This document shows positions 52,834-61,344 of a stretch of DNA of 64,000 nucleotides, in pieces (the first letter of the stretch is position 1; the number at the start of each line of letters is the position of its first letter). Origin of the DNA: Candidatus Zixiibacteriota bacterium (GTDB lineage Bacteria; Zixibacteria; MSB-5A5; GN15; FEB-12); the NCBI GenBank assembly GCA_024280215.1, contig JAJRQO010000007.1:120758-184757 (forward strand), written 5' to 3'. Made by a program: the position numbers and the translations under genes. The notes below the pieces were generated by a model. That model made no database searches, was not told the DNA's origin, and worked only from the letters and a program-made list of their open reading frames with translations.

Positions 52834-53070
52834 ATGAAACAAGTAGTAGTCATCACCGCAGGTACAGGTAATCACACCGACCTAACTATCGAAGCTGGTA
52901 CAACAGCATCTGATATTTTAAAACAATTAAATCTAACAGGGTATGTGTTGAGTAAAGATGCAGGACAACATGTCTTTGGCGAAAGCGAAAATGTGTATAC
53001 CAATGTTGACGACGGAGAAAAGCTTCATGTCGCATCAAAGACAGATGTTGGAAATGATATTAACCATTAA
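52834..53070 (+). CDS. Ubiquitin-like beta-grasp protein (Ubl)
   Basis: A 78-residue protein with a beta-grasp layout: strand QVVVITAG, strand TDLTIEAGTT, helix ASDILKQL, later strands and DGEKLHVASKT, much like MoaD/ThiS and bacterial Ubls. The tail is DVGNDINH, without a terminal Gly-Gly; a Gly at residue 73 followed by five residues suggests trimming, perhaps by the JAMM protease encoded downstream. It opens an operon with E2-, JAMM- and E1-like genes, the set that conjugates such proteins to targets. Confidence 0.82.
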   Translation: MKQVVVITAGTGNHTDLTIEAGTTASDILKQLNLTGYVLSKDAGQHVFGESENVYTNVDDGEKLHVASKTDVGNDINH

Positions 53071-53086
53071 ATAAGGAGTAGGTGAA

Positions 53087-53578
53087 ATGGGAATGTTCTT
53101 GTTAAAATTATTATCGTGGACGCTTGAAGCACTTGTTGTAATTCTTTCGATTTTGTTGAAGATTTTTACATTTTTCAAAAATGTTGTTAAGGAAAAAGTG
53201 TCTTCTTCAAAGAAGAATGTTGTTAAAAAAGATTATGATAAGACTTTAAAAAGCCAAAAGACTGTTAAACGAAATATTGCTCCTTTGTGGAAAGAGAGAA
53301 AATGGAATAAAGCAGGTAATACATATAATGGATTCTATCGTACTCAGTATGGTTCTTATAAAGGAAAAATCATTGAACGTTATCAAGGTTTAATCCAGTT
53401 CTATATTTTCAATCCACCTAAATGTTTAGCTCAACATTCCCATTTTGCCTGTTTTATCCCAAAAGAAGGAAAAAAATATGAAATACATTTTTCAACAATG
53501 GCAAAAACGGCTGATGAGGGTATTTTGGCAATCGAGAAAATACTTACAGAAGCTCACCAGTTACTACAAAAAAGATAA
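53087..53578 (+). CDS. E2-like conjugating enzyme with N-terminal membrane helix
   Basis: A 163-residue protein. Residues 5-32 are strongly hydrophobic (LLKLLSWTLEALVVILSILLKIF), predicting a membrane anchor, followed by a basic linker. Residues 75-163 (YNGFYRTQYGSYKGKII, FYIFNPP, QHSHFACFIPK, HFSTMAKTADEGILAIEKIL) look like a compact UBC/E2 fold, with Cys122 in HFACF as probable catalytic residue after the H-x-H; Cys113 is an alternative. It would take the Ubl from the E1 and pass it to substrates near the membrane. 16 bases after the Ubl gene. Confidence 0.7.
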   Translation: MGMFLLKLLSWTLEALVVILSILLKIFTFFKNVVKEKVSSSKKNVVKKDYDKTLKSQKTVKRNIAPLWKERKWNKAGNTYNGFYRTQYGSYKGKIIERYQGLIQFYIFNPPKCLAQHSHFACFIPKEGKKYEIHFSTMAKTADEGILAIEKILTEAHQLLQKR

Positions 53579-53588
53579 GGAAGACCAA

Positions 53589-54275
53589 ATGATTAAAATA
53601 TCAAACAATGCGTTAGTGCGATTACGATCACATTGTGATTTAATAACTGAAAAAAGTCGGAAAGAATTTGTTAAATTAAAAGAAGCAATTATTGATAATT
53701 ATGATATTGAGCATGCTGATAGCATATTTACTCGGTTATGTGATTTTAGTCAAACAAAACTTGTTCTATCAGAAATTTCCAATGAAATATCATCTTCAAC
53801 TATTGAGATTCCAGAATTTATGATGAGTTCAGAGATTCTCTATAAAGCATTTCATAAATTGAATTCTATAAAAACTGAATCAATATTGTATGCAGTTGGA
53901 AATAATTATAATAATTCATACTCAATTGAACGTCTGATAGAATTAGAACTTGATCAATCAGAATATGGATACGCAAAGGCAAATGATATATTTAGTTCAA
54001 AAGCTCTTATTGATCTTGAGGAGTATGGTACTTTATTAACTTGTTATTTCCACGCTCATCCAGGTCGGGGAATAAATTCAAATAATCCTTCTGATATTGA
54101 CTATTCATATCAGAAAAGATTGGAAAGCGGTAAATATAAAACAATCGGAGGAATCTTTTCAAGAGATGGGTATCTTCGGTTTTTCTCAGACAAGCTCCAA
54201 TATAAAATCAGTATATCTGGAAAGGGAGTTGAGTATGTTTCAAGAAATGTTTATAAACTCACAGAAATTTCATAA
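53589..54275 (+). CDS. JAB/JAMM-family metalloprotease (Ubl-processing or deconjugating)
   Basis: The track start lies inside the E2 gene; ATG 53589 with AAGGAAG gives 228 residues. The JAMM site is complete: Glu97 (TESILYAVG), His155 and His157 (YFHAHPG), Ser168 and Asp171 (PSDID). JAMM enzymes cut iso- or C-terminal peptide bonds after a Ubl glycine, to mature the Ubl or remove it from targets. The last 41 bases overlap the E1 gene. Confidence 0.85.
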   Translation: MIKISNNALVRLRSHCDLITEKSRKEFVKLKEAIIDNYDIEHADSIFTRLCDFSQTKLVLSEISNEISSSTIEIPEFMMSSEILYKAFHKLNSIKTESILYAVGNNYNNSYSIERLIELELDQSEYGYAKANDIFSSKALIDLEEYGTLLTCYFHAHPGRGINSNNPSDIDYSYQKRLESGKYKTIGGIFSRDGYLRFFSDKLQYKISISGKGVEYVSRNVYKLTEIS

Positions 54276-55056
54276 GTCTAAATGTAAAGACTTAAGAAAT
54301 TATAATCGCCTGAACGATAGGATTTTTGAACGACATCTTGGAATCTCAGGTTTTGATCCAAACCAATATTCGAATTTAAAAATTTTGATGGTTGGTGCGG
54401 GTGGATTAAATGGGGAAATTGGTGAAGGGTTAGTGCGAAAGGGGATTGGAGAGATAACGTTCATTGATGGTGATACTGTCTCTTTATCAAATCTAAATCG
54501 CCAACAGTTTTATAAAAAAGATATAGGAAAAAATAAAGCTGTTCAAATAGTAAAAAATCTAAGTAAAGTTGGATTTATGGGGACAAACCTAAAAGGGCAT
54601 CCTCTCTTTTTTCAAGAATACTTGGAAAAAGAGAATTGTAACCCTGATTTAGTAGTGTGTGGTGTTGATAATGATGAAGCCCGAATTTGTGCATCAAAGT
54701 ATGGTCTCAAACATAATATCCCAGTAATCTTTACTGCTGTATCTCGTGATGCCAATCAAGGATATGTATTTATTCAGGAAACAGAATGTGCTTGTTTTGG
54801 ATGTATGTTTCCAGACGCTATTAATAATCAAGTAACTCCATGTCCTAATATTCCTGCTATGAAAGATATTTTGAAAGTAGTTTCAGGAATGGTTTTGTTT
54901 GGAATTGATTCGGTATTAATGGATCGAAAACGAACATGGAATTATCGTATGATTTACTTGGCTGGTTTTATGTCAGATTCTAAATCTCTAAAGAAACAAA
55001 ATCCGACGTGCTTATTATGTTCAAAATTTGAAGGTGTTTCAAATGCGATCAAATAG
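54235..55056 (+). CDS. E1-like ThiF-family Ubl-activating enzyme
   Basis: The track start is too early; ATG 54235 with GGGAG gives 273 residues. Adenylation domain: glycine loop LMVGAGGLNGEIGE (54-60), ITFIDGDTVSLSNLNRQQFY with the metal-binding Asp and Arg. Then the CxxC zinc pair 187/190, a candidate catalytic Cys203 (TPCPNIPAMK) and the second zinc pair CLLC (259/262). It would adenylate the Ubl C terminus with ATP and form a thioester. Overlaps the JAMM gene by 41 bases and the next gene by 14. Confidence 0.88.
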   Translation: MFQEMFINSQKFHKSKCKDLRNYNRLNDRIFERHLGISGFDPNQYSNLKILMVGAGGLNGEIGEGLVRKGIGEITFIDGDTVSLSNLNRQQFYKKDIGKNKAVQIVKNLSKVGFMGTNLKGHPLFFQEYLEKENCNPDLVVCGVDNDEARICASKYGLKHNIPVIFTAVSRDANQGYVFIQETECACFGCMFPDAINNQVTPCPNIPAMKDILKVVSGMVLFGIDSVLMDRKRTWNYRMIYLAGFMSDSKSLKKQNPTCLLCSKFEGVSNAIK

Positions 55057-56563
55057 AAAAGATAAATCTAAACTTGAATATTCATCATTCTTGGAAGATA
55101 TATTTTTTAAACCTATTTCAGGGCTAACTAATTACTTTCTATCAAATTCTGGCAAAGGACAGATTCCTCATGACTCCATAAGTCTTGGGGAATCTCCTAA
55201 TTTTTTTAATCAAAAGAAAATTGAAGAAATTTATCTGAGTTTACAACAATTAGGTAAGCATGCTTACATTCTTGGACAATCAGGTTCTGGTAAGACATAT
55301 TTAATTTTATTAATGCTTATGTCATTCGTAAGACTAGAGTCAGGATTTGCTGTTGTAGATATACATGGCGATTTATCAAGAATGATTTTTAATTATATTG
55401 CTTCTGAAGCTGTAACGCCTGAACAAGAAGCAATTATTTCAAAAAAATTAGTTCTTATCGAACCTTTTGATAAAGACTATGCCCCTGCCTTTAATCCCTT
55501 GAGTTGTTCAAACTCAAATAATTCTTACTCGGAAGCATTTGACATGTTAGGTGTTTTTAAAAAGATATGGAAAGATGTTTCATGGGGAGCAAGGATGGAA
55601 GAATTACTTAGAAATTTGTTAATCACTTTGTCATTATCAAAAAGGTCTTTGGTTGATGCTCCTTTGTTTTTAACAGATGAAAATTTCAGAACTAATATAG
55701 TTGATAATTTACAAGACTACGAAATTAAGCATTATTGGACTAATAGATTTGGAGCATTATCTGATAGAATGAAACCAGTTTATATAGAACCTGTTCTTAA
55801 CAAACTAACTGTTTTTACTTCTGATCCATATATCAGACACATCCTTGCTCAAAAAGAATCTACTTTGAATTTCCGTAAACTGATGGATGAAAAGAAATGG
55901 GTAATAATCAATATTAGCAAAGGTGTGCTTAGCGAAAACTCTCATCTTTTAGGTTCATTATTTATCTCAAAGATTAAATCAGAGGCTCTTTCAAGAGCTG
56001 ATATTCCAGAATCAAGAAGAGTTCCCTTTCATTTAGTTGTTGATGAATTCCAAAACTTTATGGGATATAATTTTGAAGAAATTCTTTCAGAAGCTCGAAA
56101 GTATAAACTCTCATTAATTTTAGCACATCAGAACTTAGCCCAAATAGATAAATCAATGCGTGAATCAATCTTTGGAAATGTGGCGACTACATTATTTTTC
56201 AGATTGGGTCATAATGATATTCGAGAGATTTCAAATGTCTTCAAAGAAAGTGATAAATCTTTACTTAAACAATCATTATCAACTTTAGGAGTGGGAGAAG
56301 TTATACATCGTGTTTCAGATGGAAGTTTTAAAAAGATAAATATACATCATATCAAATCTACAGCACCAAATAAGCATATTGTTAATAGATTGCGTAAAAA
56401 TTGCCATGACAAATTTTACAAGAAGAGAACTATTATCGATAAGGAATTAAGGTTATCAAGAAGTAATAGTCATAATGCTATTATAGTTTCCACAGTAAAA
56501 TCAAAAGTTAAAGTAAAAACTCAAAAAAATGTAAATGGTGATATTAAAGAGGGAATCCTTTAG
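55043..56563 (+). CDS. VirD4/TraG-like DNA-coupling ATPase
   Basis: Start ATG 55043 (GAAGGTG upstream) rather than the track's TTG; 506 residues. Walker A AYILGQSGSGKTYLILLML, FAVVDIHGDLSRM, Walker B FHLVVDEFQNF and the LILAHQNLAQID motif place it with the TraG/TraD/VirD4-HerA group of hexameric ATPases that pump DNA. No N-terminal membrane helices are evident, unlike classical coupling proteins. It would bring the element's DNA to a helper secretion channel; no VirB4 or pilus genes are present. Its start lies within the E1 gene, so the two functions are translated together. Confidence 0.82.
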   Translation: MRSNRKDKSKLEYSSFLEDIFFKPISGLTNYFLSNSGKGQIPHDSISLGESPNFFNQKKIEEIYLSLQQLGKHAYILGQSGSGKTYLILLMLMSFVRLESGFAVVDIHGDLSRMIFNYIASEAVTPEQEAIISKKLVLIEPFDKDYAPAFNPLSCSNSNNSYSEAFDMLGVFKKIWKDVSWGARMEELLRNLLITLSLSKRSLVDAPLFLTDENFRTNIVDNLQDYEIKHYWTNRFGALSDRMKPVYIEPVLNKLTVFTSDPYIRHILAQKESTLNFRKLMDEKKWVIINISKGVLSENSHLLGSLFISKIKSEALSRADIPESRRVPFHLVVDEFQNFMGYNFEEILSEARKYKLSLILAHQNLAQIDKSMRESIFGNVATTLFFRLGHNDIREISNVFKESDKSLLKQSLSTLGVGEVIHRVSDGSFKKINIHHIKSTAPNKHIVNRLRKNCHDKFYKKRTIIDKELRLSRSNSHNAIIVSTVKSKVKVKTQKNVNGDIKEGIL

Positions 56564-57450
56564 TGTGTAATAAATCTGATAAACGCCAATCGAGACACAA
56601 GAGGTCAAAAGTGCCTTCTGTTCTAATAATCCAAAAAAGAGATATTGAGATTATTAAAGCAGTTTTTCAGTATCGTTATCTAACTCGGTCTCAAATACAA
56701 CTTTTGTTTGATATGAAGTCTGTAACAAGAGTCAATATTCGACTTCGAAAACTTTATGATAATCGGTTTTTGGATAGATATTATCAACCTACTTTATTAG
56801 GAAGCTCGGAAGCAATCTATACCATTGGGTCATGTTCTGTTCATTTAGTAGCTGAAAGTTTCGGAATTGATATAGACGAGGTAAAACGTCGCCGTAAAAT
56901 AGATAATGTAGCTAAAAACAAATTTATAAATCATAACCTCATAGTTAATGATTTCAGAATCAATCTAATGGTAGATATTAAGAATCACCCAAGTTTTAAA
57001 TTTATCAAGTGGCTTGATTCCAGAGATTGTGAATTCAAGTTCAAATATAATCATACTAATAAAGAAGTTATGACAAGTATCAAGCCTGATGGATATTTTG
57101 AATTTATTTATCAGAATTGTTCGTACTCATTTTTTGTTGAGATTGATCTATCAACAAGCAATCACTCAAAACTAAAATATAAGTTTAAAAATTATCAGGT
57201 TTTTAAAAACTTGAACTTATTTAAGCAAGAATTTAAAAAAGAAGTATTCTATGTTCTTGTTGTTACAAAAAACAACTCTCGTACAGAAAATCTGCATAGA
57301 ATATCAAATGAACTCAAAACAGATATGTTCTGGTTTTCGACAATAGACAATACAGCCCAAAATATTCTATTTGGCAATATTTGGAAACAATCAGGACGTG
57401 TAGAATCAAGAGCATTTTTCAAACAATCTAAAGTTAGGATTGTTAAATGA
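56563..57450 (+). CDS. Replication-relaxation family protein, second copy
   Basis: A 295-residue protein starting at GTG 56563, overlapping the ATPase stop by one base. The N-terminal winged helix IIQKRDIEIIKAVFQYRYLTRSQIQLLFD and VRINIRLRKLYDNRFLDRYYQP-like layout, then HNLIVNDFRINLMVD and SIKPDGYFEFIYQNCSYSFFVEIDLSTS parallel the first copy at 49776 (same order, low identity). Two paralogues in one element suggest a heteromeric or divided role, perhaps origin binding and nicking/relaxation. Confidence 0.75.
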   Translation: MCNKSDKRQSRHKRSKVPSVLIIQKRDIEIIKAVFQYRYLTRSQIQLLFDMKSVTRVNIRLRKLYDNRFLDRYYQPTLLGSSEAIYTIGSCSVHLVAESFGIDIDEVKRRRKIDNVAKNKFINHNLIVNDFRINLMVDIKNHPSFKFIKWLDSRDCEFKFKYNHTNKEVMTSIKPDGYFEFIYQNCSYSFFVEIDLSTSNHSKLKYKFKNYQVFKNLNLFKQEFKKEVFYVLVVTKNNSRTENLHRISNELKTDMFWFSTIDNTAQNILFGNIWKQSGRVESRAFFKQSKVRIVK

Positions 57451-57884
57451 AATATTGTCCACACTGTCAGCAGTGGAATCATGGCAGACCTATGAGATGT
57501 CGTTATTGTGGAAGAACATGGAATGCGAAATTATGTCCAGCTGGTCATCTGAATCCAGTTAATGCCAATTTTTGTGGTGAATGTGGAAACACAAATCTTT
57601 CCGAGCCAGCAGGTAGAAGTCCTCTTGTGATAAGAATGTTTAAATATCTCAAATATATATTTTATTTCTATCTCATATTTATAGGGTTCTTAATCATTTT
57701 AGAATTATTTCAAGTTCCGATTAGAGAAAATCATATAAGTCTTCTCATCTCGATTGTGATTTTATCTCTTGGTTTGAACTTCGCATTACAAAAGTTTAAA
57801 GTGTCATTTGGTTTTTCAGGGAAATCAATTTTTAAAATAATAATTAAGTTTATTAGATGGGTATTCTCATCAGGTGATAGATAA
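57447..57884 (+). CDS. Double zinc-ribbon membrane protein
   Basis: A 145-residue protein. Two zinc ribbons at residues 1-50 (KYCPHCQQWN, CRYCGRTW, LCPAGH, FCGECGN), then two membrane helices (YIFYFYLIFIGFLIILELF; ISLLISIVILSLGLNFAL). Its start overlaps the previous stop (ATGA), so it is the seventh and last gene of the sigma54 operon. Function unknown; may link the membrane-anchored E2 or the ATPase to the membrane. Confidence 0.75.
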   Translation: MKYCPHCQQWNHGRPMRCRYCGRTWNAKLCPAGHLNPVNANFCGECGNTNLSEPAGRSPLVIRMFKYLKYIFYFYLIFIGFLIILELFQVPIRENHISLLISIVILSLGLNFALQKFKVSFGFSGKSIFKIIIKFIRWVFSSGDR

Positions 57885-57937
57885 AAGATTAAAGTATATA
57901 ATCTCCTTGAGTAATAAATTTTATAATAGGTAGTGCA

Positions 57938-57994
57938 ATGGACAATAGCTTAGAAGACATAAAGGATTTATTTAGAACAGTTTATGAGAATTGA
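57938..57994 (+). CDS. Possible 18-residue peptide
   Basis: MDNSLEDIKDLFRTVYEN with a plausible TAGGTAG site upstream, between the zinc-ribbon gene and xis. Too short to judge. Confidence 0.2.
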   Translation: MDNSLEDIKDLFRTVYEN

Positions 57995-58018
57995 AATTAA
58001 GAAAATTTAAATTTATAA

Positions 58019-58062
58019 AGTAGTGTTACTGAATACACTACTCTTAACACTATATAAAGTGT
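58019..58062. promoter_or_regulatory. Operator/promoter of xis
   Basis: AGTAGTGT (58019) and ACACTACT (58035) form a perfect inverted repeat; ACACT (58047) and AGTGT (58058) form another around TATATAA, a probable -10. This is likely where excisionase expression is controlled. Confidence 0.5.
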
Positions 58063-58067
58063 AAATA

Positions 58068-58253
58068 ATGAATAATTTACTCACAATTGAAGAACTTGCA
58101 AAGATTCTTAAAGTACCCAAATCTTGGATTTATGATCGGACAAGAAAAGACGGTCCCGAAAGAATACCACATTACAAAATAGGTAAATATGTAAGATTTG
58201 TGGAACAAGAGGTTATTGAATATTTAAGAATAAGGTGTATGGACAGTTCGTAA
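58068..58253 (+). CDS. xis: Excisionase-like helix-turn-helix protein
   Basis: A 61-residue winged-helix protein of the MerR-like excisionase type: LLTIEELAKILKVPKSWIYDRTRKDG, IPHYKIGKYVRFVEQEVIEYL. Located 150 bases before the integrase, the usual place for a recombination directionality factor. Confidence 0.88.
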   Translation: MNNLLTIEELAKILKVPKSWIYDRTRKDGPERIPHYKIGKYVRFVEQEVIEYLRIRCMDSS

Positions 58254-58407
58254 TAGTCTATGTGATTGACAATGTTTGATCAGATTAATACATTACAGTA
58301 TGCTCTCGACCGTTTACCACAATCAAAAAATCAATCCGTTAGCTCTAAAATTATCGGATATGGTTTTACTCAATCAATTTGTCATACTGAAAGGAGGTGA
58401 ATACAAA

Positions 58408-59559
58408 TTGGCAAAAGGAAGCGTAGTACAACGCTCAGGAACTTGGTATGCGGTTTATCGGGATGGAGGAACCCAGAAATGGGAACGAGTAGGTAATAGT
58501 AAAAGAACTGCTGAGAAAGTATTAGCAAAAAGGATTAACCAGATTAATAACGGAACTTTTCAAGAGTTTGAGAAAATTCTCTTTGAGGAGTTTTCAGCAA
58601 AATGGTTATCTGACTATGCTAAAATCTCTGTGAAAATATCTACTTACAACAGCTATGAAACCATTGTGAGGCTTCACTTGAATCCTCAATTTGGTAAACA
58701 ATATTTACATCGGGTATCGACAGCAGATATACAGAAATTTGTATCAGAAAAGATTACAAAAGAAAATCTGAAACCGAAATCTGTTGTGAATTTTTTGGTT
58801 CCTCTTAAAGAAATGTTCAAGCATGCGGTTATATGGGGATTTATAAAACGTGATCCCTCACTATATGTAAAACGACCTCGCATAGAATTGGAAGAAATGG
58901 ATTTCCTTATACCTAAAGAGATTCGACTTTTTCTTAATCATGTTAAGTCTAATTATTATTCGCTGTTTTTGACAGCAGTAATGACTGGTATGAGACGAGG
59001 TGAGATTTTAGCTTTAAAGTGGGGTGATATTGATTGGAACTCCAATCAAATATCAGTTAAGCGTTCTATTTATAAAGGAGAATTTGTCAATCCTAAATCG
59101 AAGAATTCCATTCGACGGATTGTTATAACTCCTTTACTTCGTCAGGCACTTGAACAACACCGTTTGATTGGAAGAACATCTGAACTCGGTTTAGTGTTTT
59201 CCAACGAAAATGGATTACCTCTTAATCCCGATAACCTAATCAAGCGGGAATTTCATCCCGCATTAGACAGAGCAGGCTTACGCAGGATTCGCTTCCATGA
59301 TCTTCGACATTCTTATGCGTCATTATTAATTTCTCAAGGAGAGAACATTAAATTTATCCAATCACAACTTGGTCATTCGTCAGCAAAAACGACTCTTGAC
59401 CGTTATGGACATTTAATGCCAAACCTTGAAAATGATGCCGCTCGGAGATTAGATAAAACAGTTTTTGGAAGTTTTGTTAGAAAACTGTTAGAAAATCCGA
59501 AATCTGAAGGAAATCCCACTCAAAAAGAAATCCCCGAAGTTATTGAACTTCAGGGACTT

Positions 59560-59586
<27 letters not shown>
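58408..59586 (+). CDS. int: Site-specific tyrosine integrase of the element
   Basis: The track start is 44 codons too early; TTG 58408, with a near-perfect AAAGGAGGTG eight bases upstream, gives 392 residues beginning MAKGSVVQRSGTWYAVYRDG, an arm-binding domain. SAM-like core-binding domain at about 60-150; catalytic residues Arg in MTGMRRGEILALKWGD, Lys in NPKSKNSIRR, H-x-x-R in FHDLRHSYASLL, His in LGHSSAKTTLDRYGHL with the Tyr nucleophile. The stop codon lies within the antisense 3' end of tRNA-fMet, so the last codons come from att DNA. Confidence 0.95.
59471..59494 (+). promoter_or_regulatory. Arm-type integrase site, right
   Basis: Identical 24-base copy of 33066-33089, with two TGTTAGAAA repeats at 11-bp spacing, inside the integrase gene about 66 bases from the att core. 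Confidence 0.6.
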
Positions 59587-59641
<55 letters not shown>

Positions 59642-59653
59642 GTATCGGATGAC

Positions 59654-59681
59654 AATATAGAGAAGTACGGCTAATTGTCAA
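59654..59681 (-). promoter_or_regulatory. Promoter of tRNA-fMet
   Basis: On the minus strand TTGACA, 16 bases, TATATT, ending 13 bases before the tRNA 5' end. Confidence 0.75.
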
Positions 59682-59740
59682 GTCTTCTTATTATCTGTTT
59701 TTCATCTTTTTAAAAGTTTATCAAAATCGATATATTTATA

Positions 59741-59773
59741 AAAAGACGGTAATCTTCATCAGATTACCGTCTT
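59741..59773 (-). terminator. Terminator of the antiporter gene
   Basis: AAGACGGTAATCT / AGATTACCGTCTT, 13-bp perfect stem with a 5-base loop and T-run on the minus strand, 24 bases after the antiporter stop. Confidence 0.9.
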
Positions 59774-59796
59774 TCTATGTTAGTGTAATATGACTT

Positions 59797-61131
59797 TTAT
59801 TCTTTTTCACCTCTGAGCATCGACATTTTCAACAATGGAGGTGTTACCAATGTCGTTATGATTACCATAATGACAACCGCCGAGTATGTTTCATTTGAAA
59901 CCACAGCTTGACCATCAAGCATCAGTTTTGCACCTATACCAGCAAAGATTAGACCGACCTCTCCACGAGGAATCATACCTAATCCTACTGCAATTCGGTT
60001 GAGAGATTTATCAAAAATAGCAAGAGAACAAAATTGTTTTCCAATTATTGCAGCTATTGTCATAACCGCCGCAAAACCAAGTATCTCGACTTTAGCAAAT
60101 GTTGTCAAGTCTACCATCATACCCATTCGTACAAAAAATATCGGTACCAAAAAGACAGCAATTGGTTCAATGAGTTCTTCTATAGTATGTTCGCCTCTTT
60201 CACGGAATTTTGTAAAATGAACATCTTCTAAAATCAGACCAGCCGCAAAGGCACCAACAATCGGAGCCAATTGTATTTGACCGGCAACATAAGCAAGAGC
60301 AAAACAAATGAATAACGAGATAGATAAAAAGACACCTTTGACTTTTAACTTAAATGCCATATTAAAGAAATGAGGGAGTACATAGGCTCCAATGACAACC
60401 GCACCTACTATAAAGAGAACTGCTTTTCCAATAATCATGAATACATCCAAGGAGCTTATACCTTCACCACCTTGGTTGGCAGCAGTAATAACACCAGAAA
60501 CAACAGCAAGAATAATCAACCCTAAAATATCATCAATAACCGCTGCCCCTAATATAATTTTAGATTCTTTGGCGTTTATTTTTCCGATATCTTTGAGTAC
60601 TCGAGCAGTAATACCAACTGATGTTGCTGTCAATGTCGCACCGATAAACAGATGTACAAGTGTATTAGCATCAGGTAAGAATATAATTCCAACTCCCCAT
60701 CCTAAAAAGAACGGTACAACAACACCAAAAACAGCAACCATAAAAGCAGTTCCGCCGACCTTCAACATATCTTTTACCGTTGATTCTAAACCAACTTCAA
60801 AAAGAAGAATAATCACACCCAGTTCAGCAAGTATTTCAAGTGTTAAATCTTGTTGGAAATGAATAAACATATCTACGCCGAGAAGATGCATATTCCCAAT
60901 AAGCATACCAATCACGAGTTCACCTAATACAGCAGGTTGATTAACTCGTTCAAATAAATCACCACCCAATTTTGCGGCTAAAAGTATAACAACTAATTCT
61001 AAAAGTACATCAAGAATCGGTCCACCGTGTCCACTACCACCATCTGATGAGGCATATGCTATATTGTAGCCTGCATATACCAAAGCAAGGACTACAAAGG
61101 TAAAAAATCTTCTTGGGGTTATTAAACGCAT
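59797..61131 (-). CDS. Cation:proton antiporter (CPA2/KefB-like)
   Basis: A 444-residue inner-membrane protein with about 12 helices. PVLGELVIGMLIGN, IILLFEVGLESTVKDML and the ion-binding region GATLTATSVGITARVLKD...ILGAAVIDDILGLIIL (the Asp pair of CPA2 exchangers) are clear, as is GMIPRGEVGLIF. No C-terminal RCK domain. It exchanges Na+ or K+ for protons. An apparent cleavable signal-like first segment precedes the core, followed by a short Gly/His-rich stretch. Confidence 0.93.
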   Translation of the reverse strand: MRLITPRRFFTFVVLALVYAGYNIAYASSDGGSGHGGPILDVLLELVVILLAAKLGGDLFERVNQPAVLGELVIGMLIGNMHLLGVDMFIHFQQDLTLEILAELGVIILLFEVGLESTVKDMLKVGGTAFMVAVFGVVVPFFLGWGVGIIFLPDANTLVHLFIGATLTATSVGITARVLKDIGKINAKESKIILGAAVIDDILGLIILAVVSGVITAANQGGEGISSLDVFMIIGKAVLFIVGAVVIGAYVLPHFFNMAFKLKVKGVFLSISLFICFALAYVAGQIQLAPIVGAFAAGLILEDVHFTKFRERGEHTIEELIEPIAVFLVPIFFVRMGMMVDLTTFAKVEILGFAAVMTIAAIIGKQFCSLAIFDKSLNRIAVGLGMIPRGEVGLIFAGIGAKLMLDGQAVVSNETYSAVVIMVIITTLVTPPLLKMSMLRGEKE

Positions 61132-61344
61132 TACTGCTCCTATTTTTTCTTTTCTTTTGCTTCAAAATGTAAAGAAATGTATCAGAATGTACAAGTTTTT
61201 ATATTAGATTTTCTTATCTCACTTCATAAAATCAGATGCATATATCTTGTTTTCTTACAATAAAATAGCTCATGTTTCATAGAAAATTGACGAAATTAAT
61301 AGAAAGAGCATTAAACTTGAATATAAAAAATTGAAGAGAATATT

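Noticed and set aside
52834-55056. Naming the cluster outright as BilABCD
   Set aside because: The protein types agree, but gene order (Ubl-E2-JAMM-E1), the membrane-anchored E2 and the link to transfer genes differ, so I keep it as a related but separate system.
60392-60862. 156-residue plus-strand ORF opposite the antiporter
   Set aside because: Shadow of the antiporter gene; Thr/Ile/Pro-rich low-information sequence.
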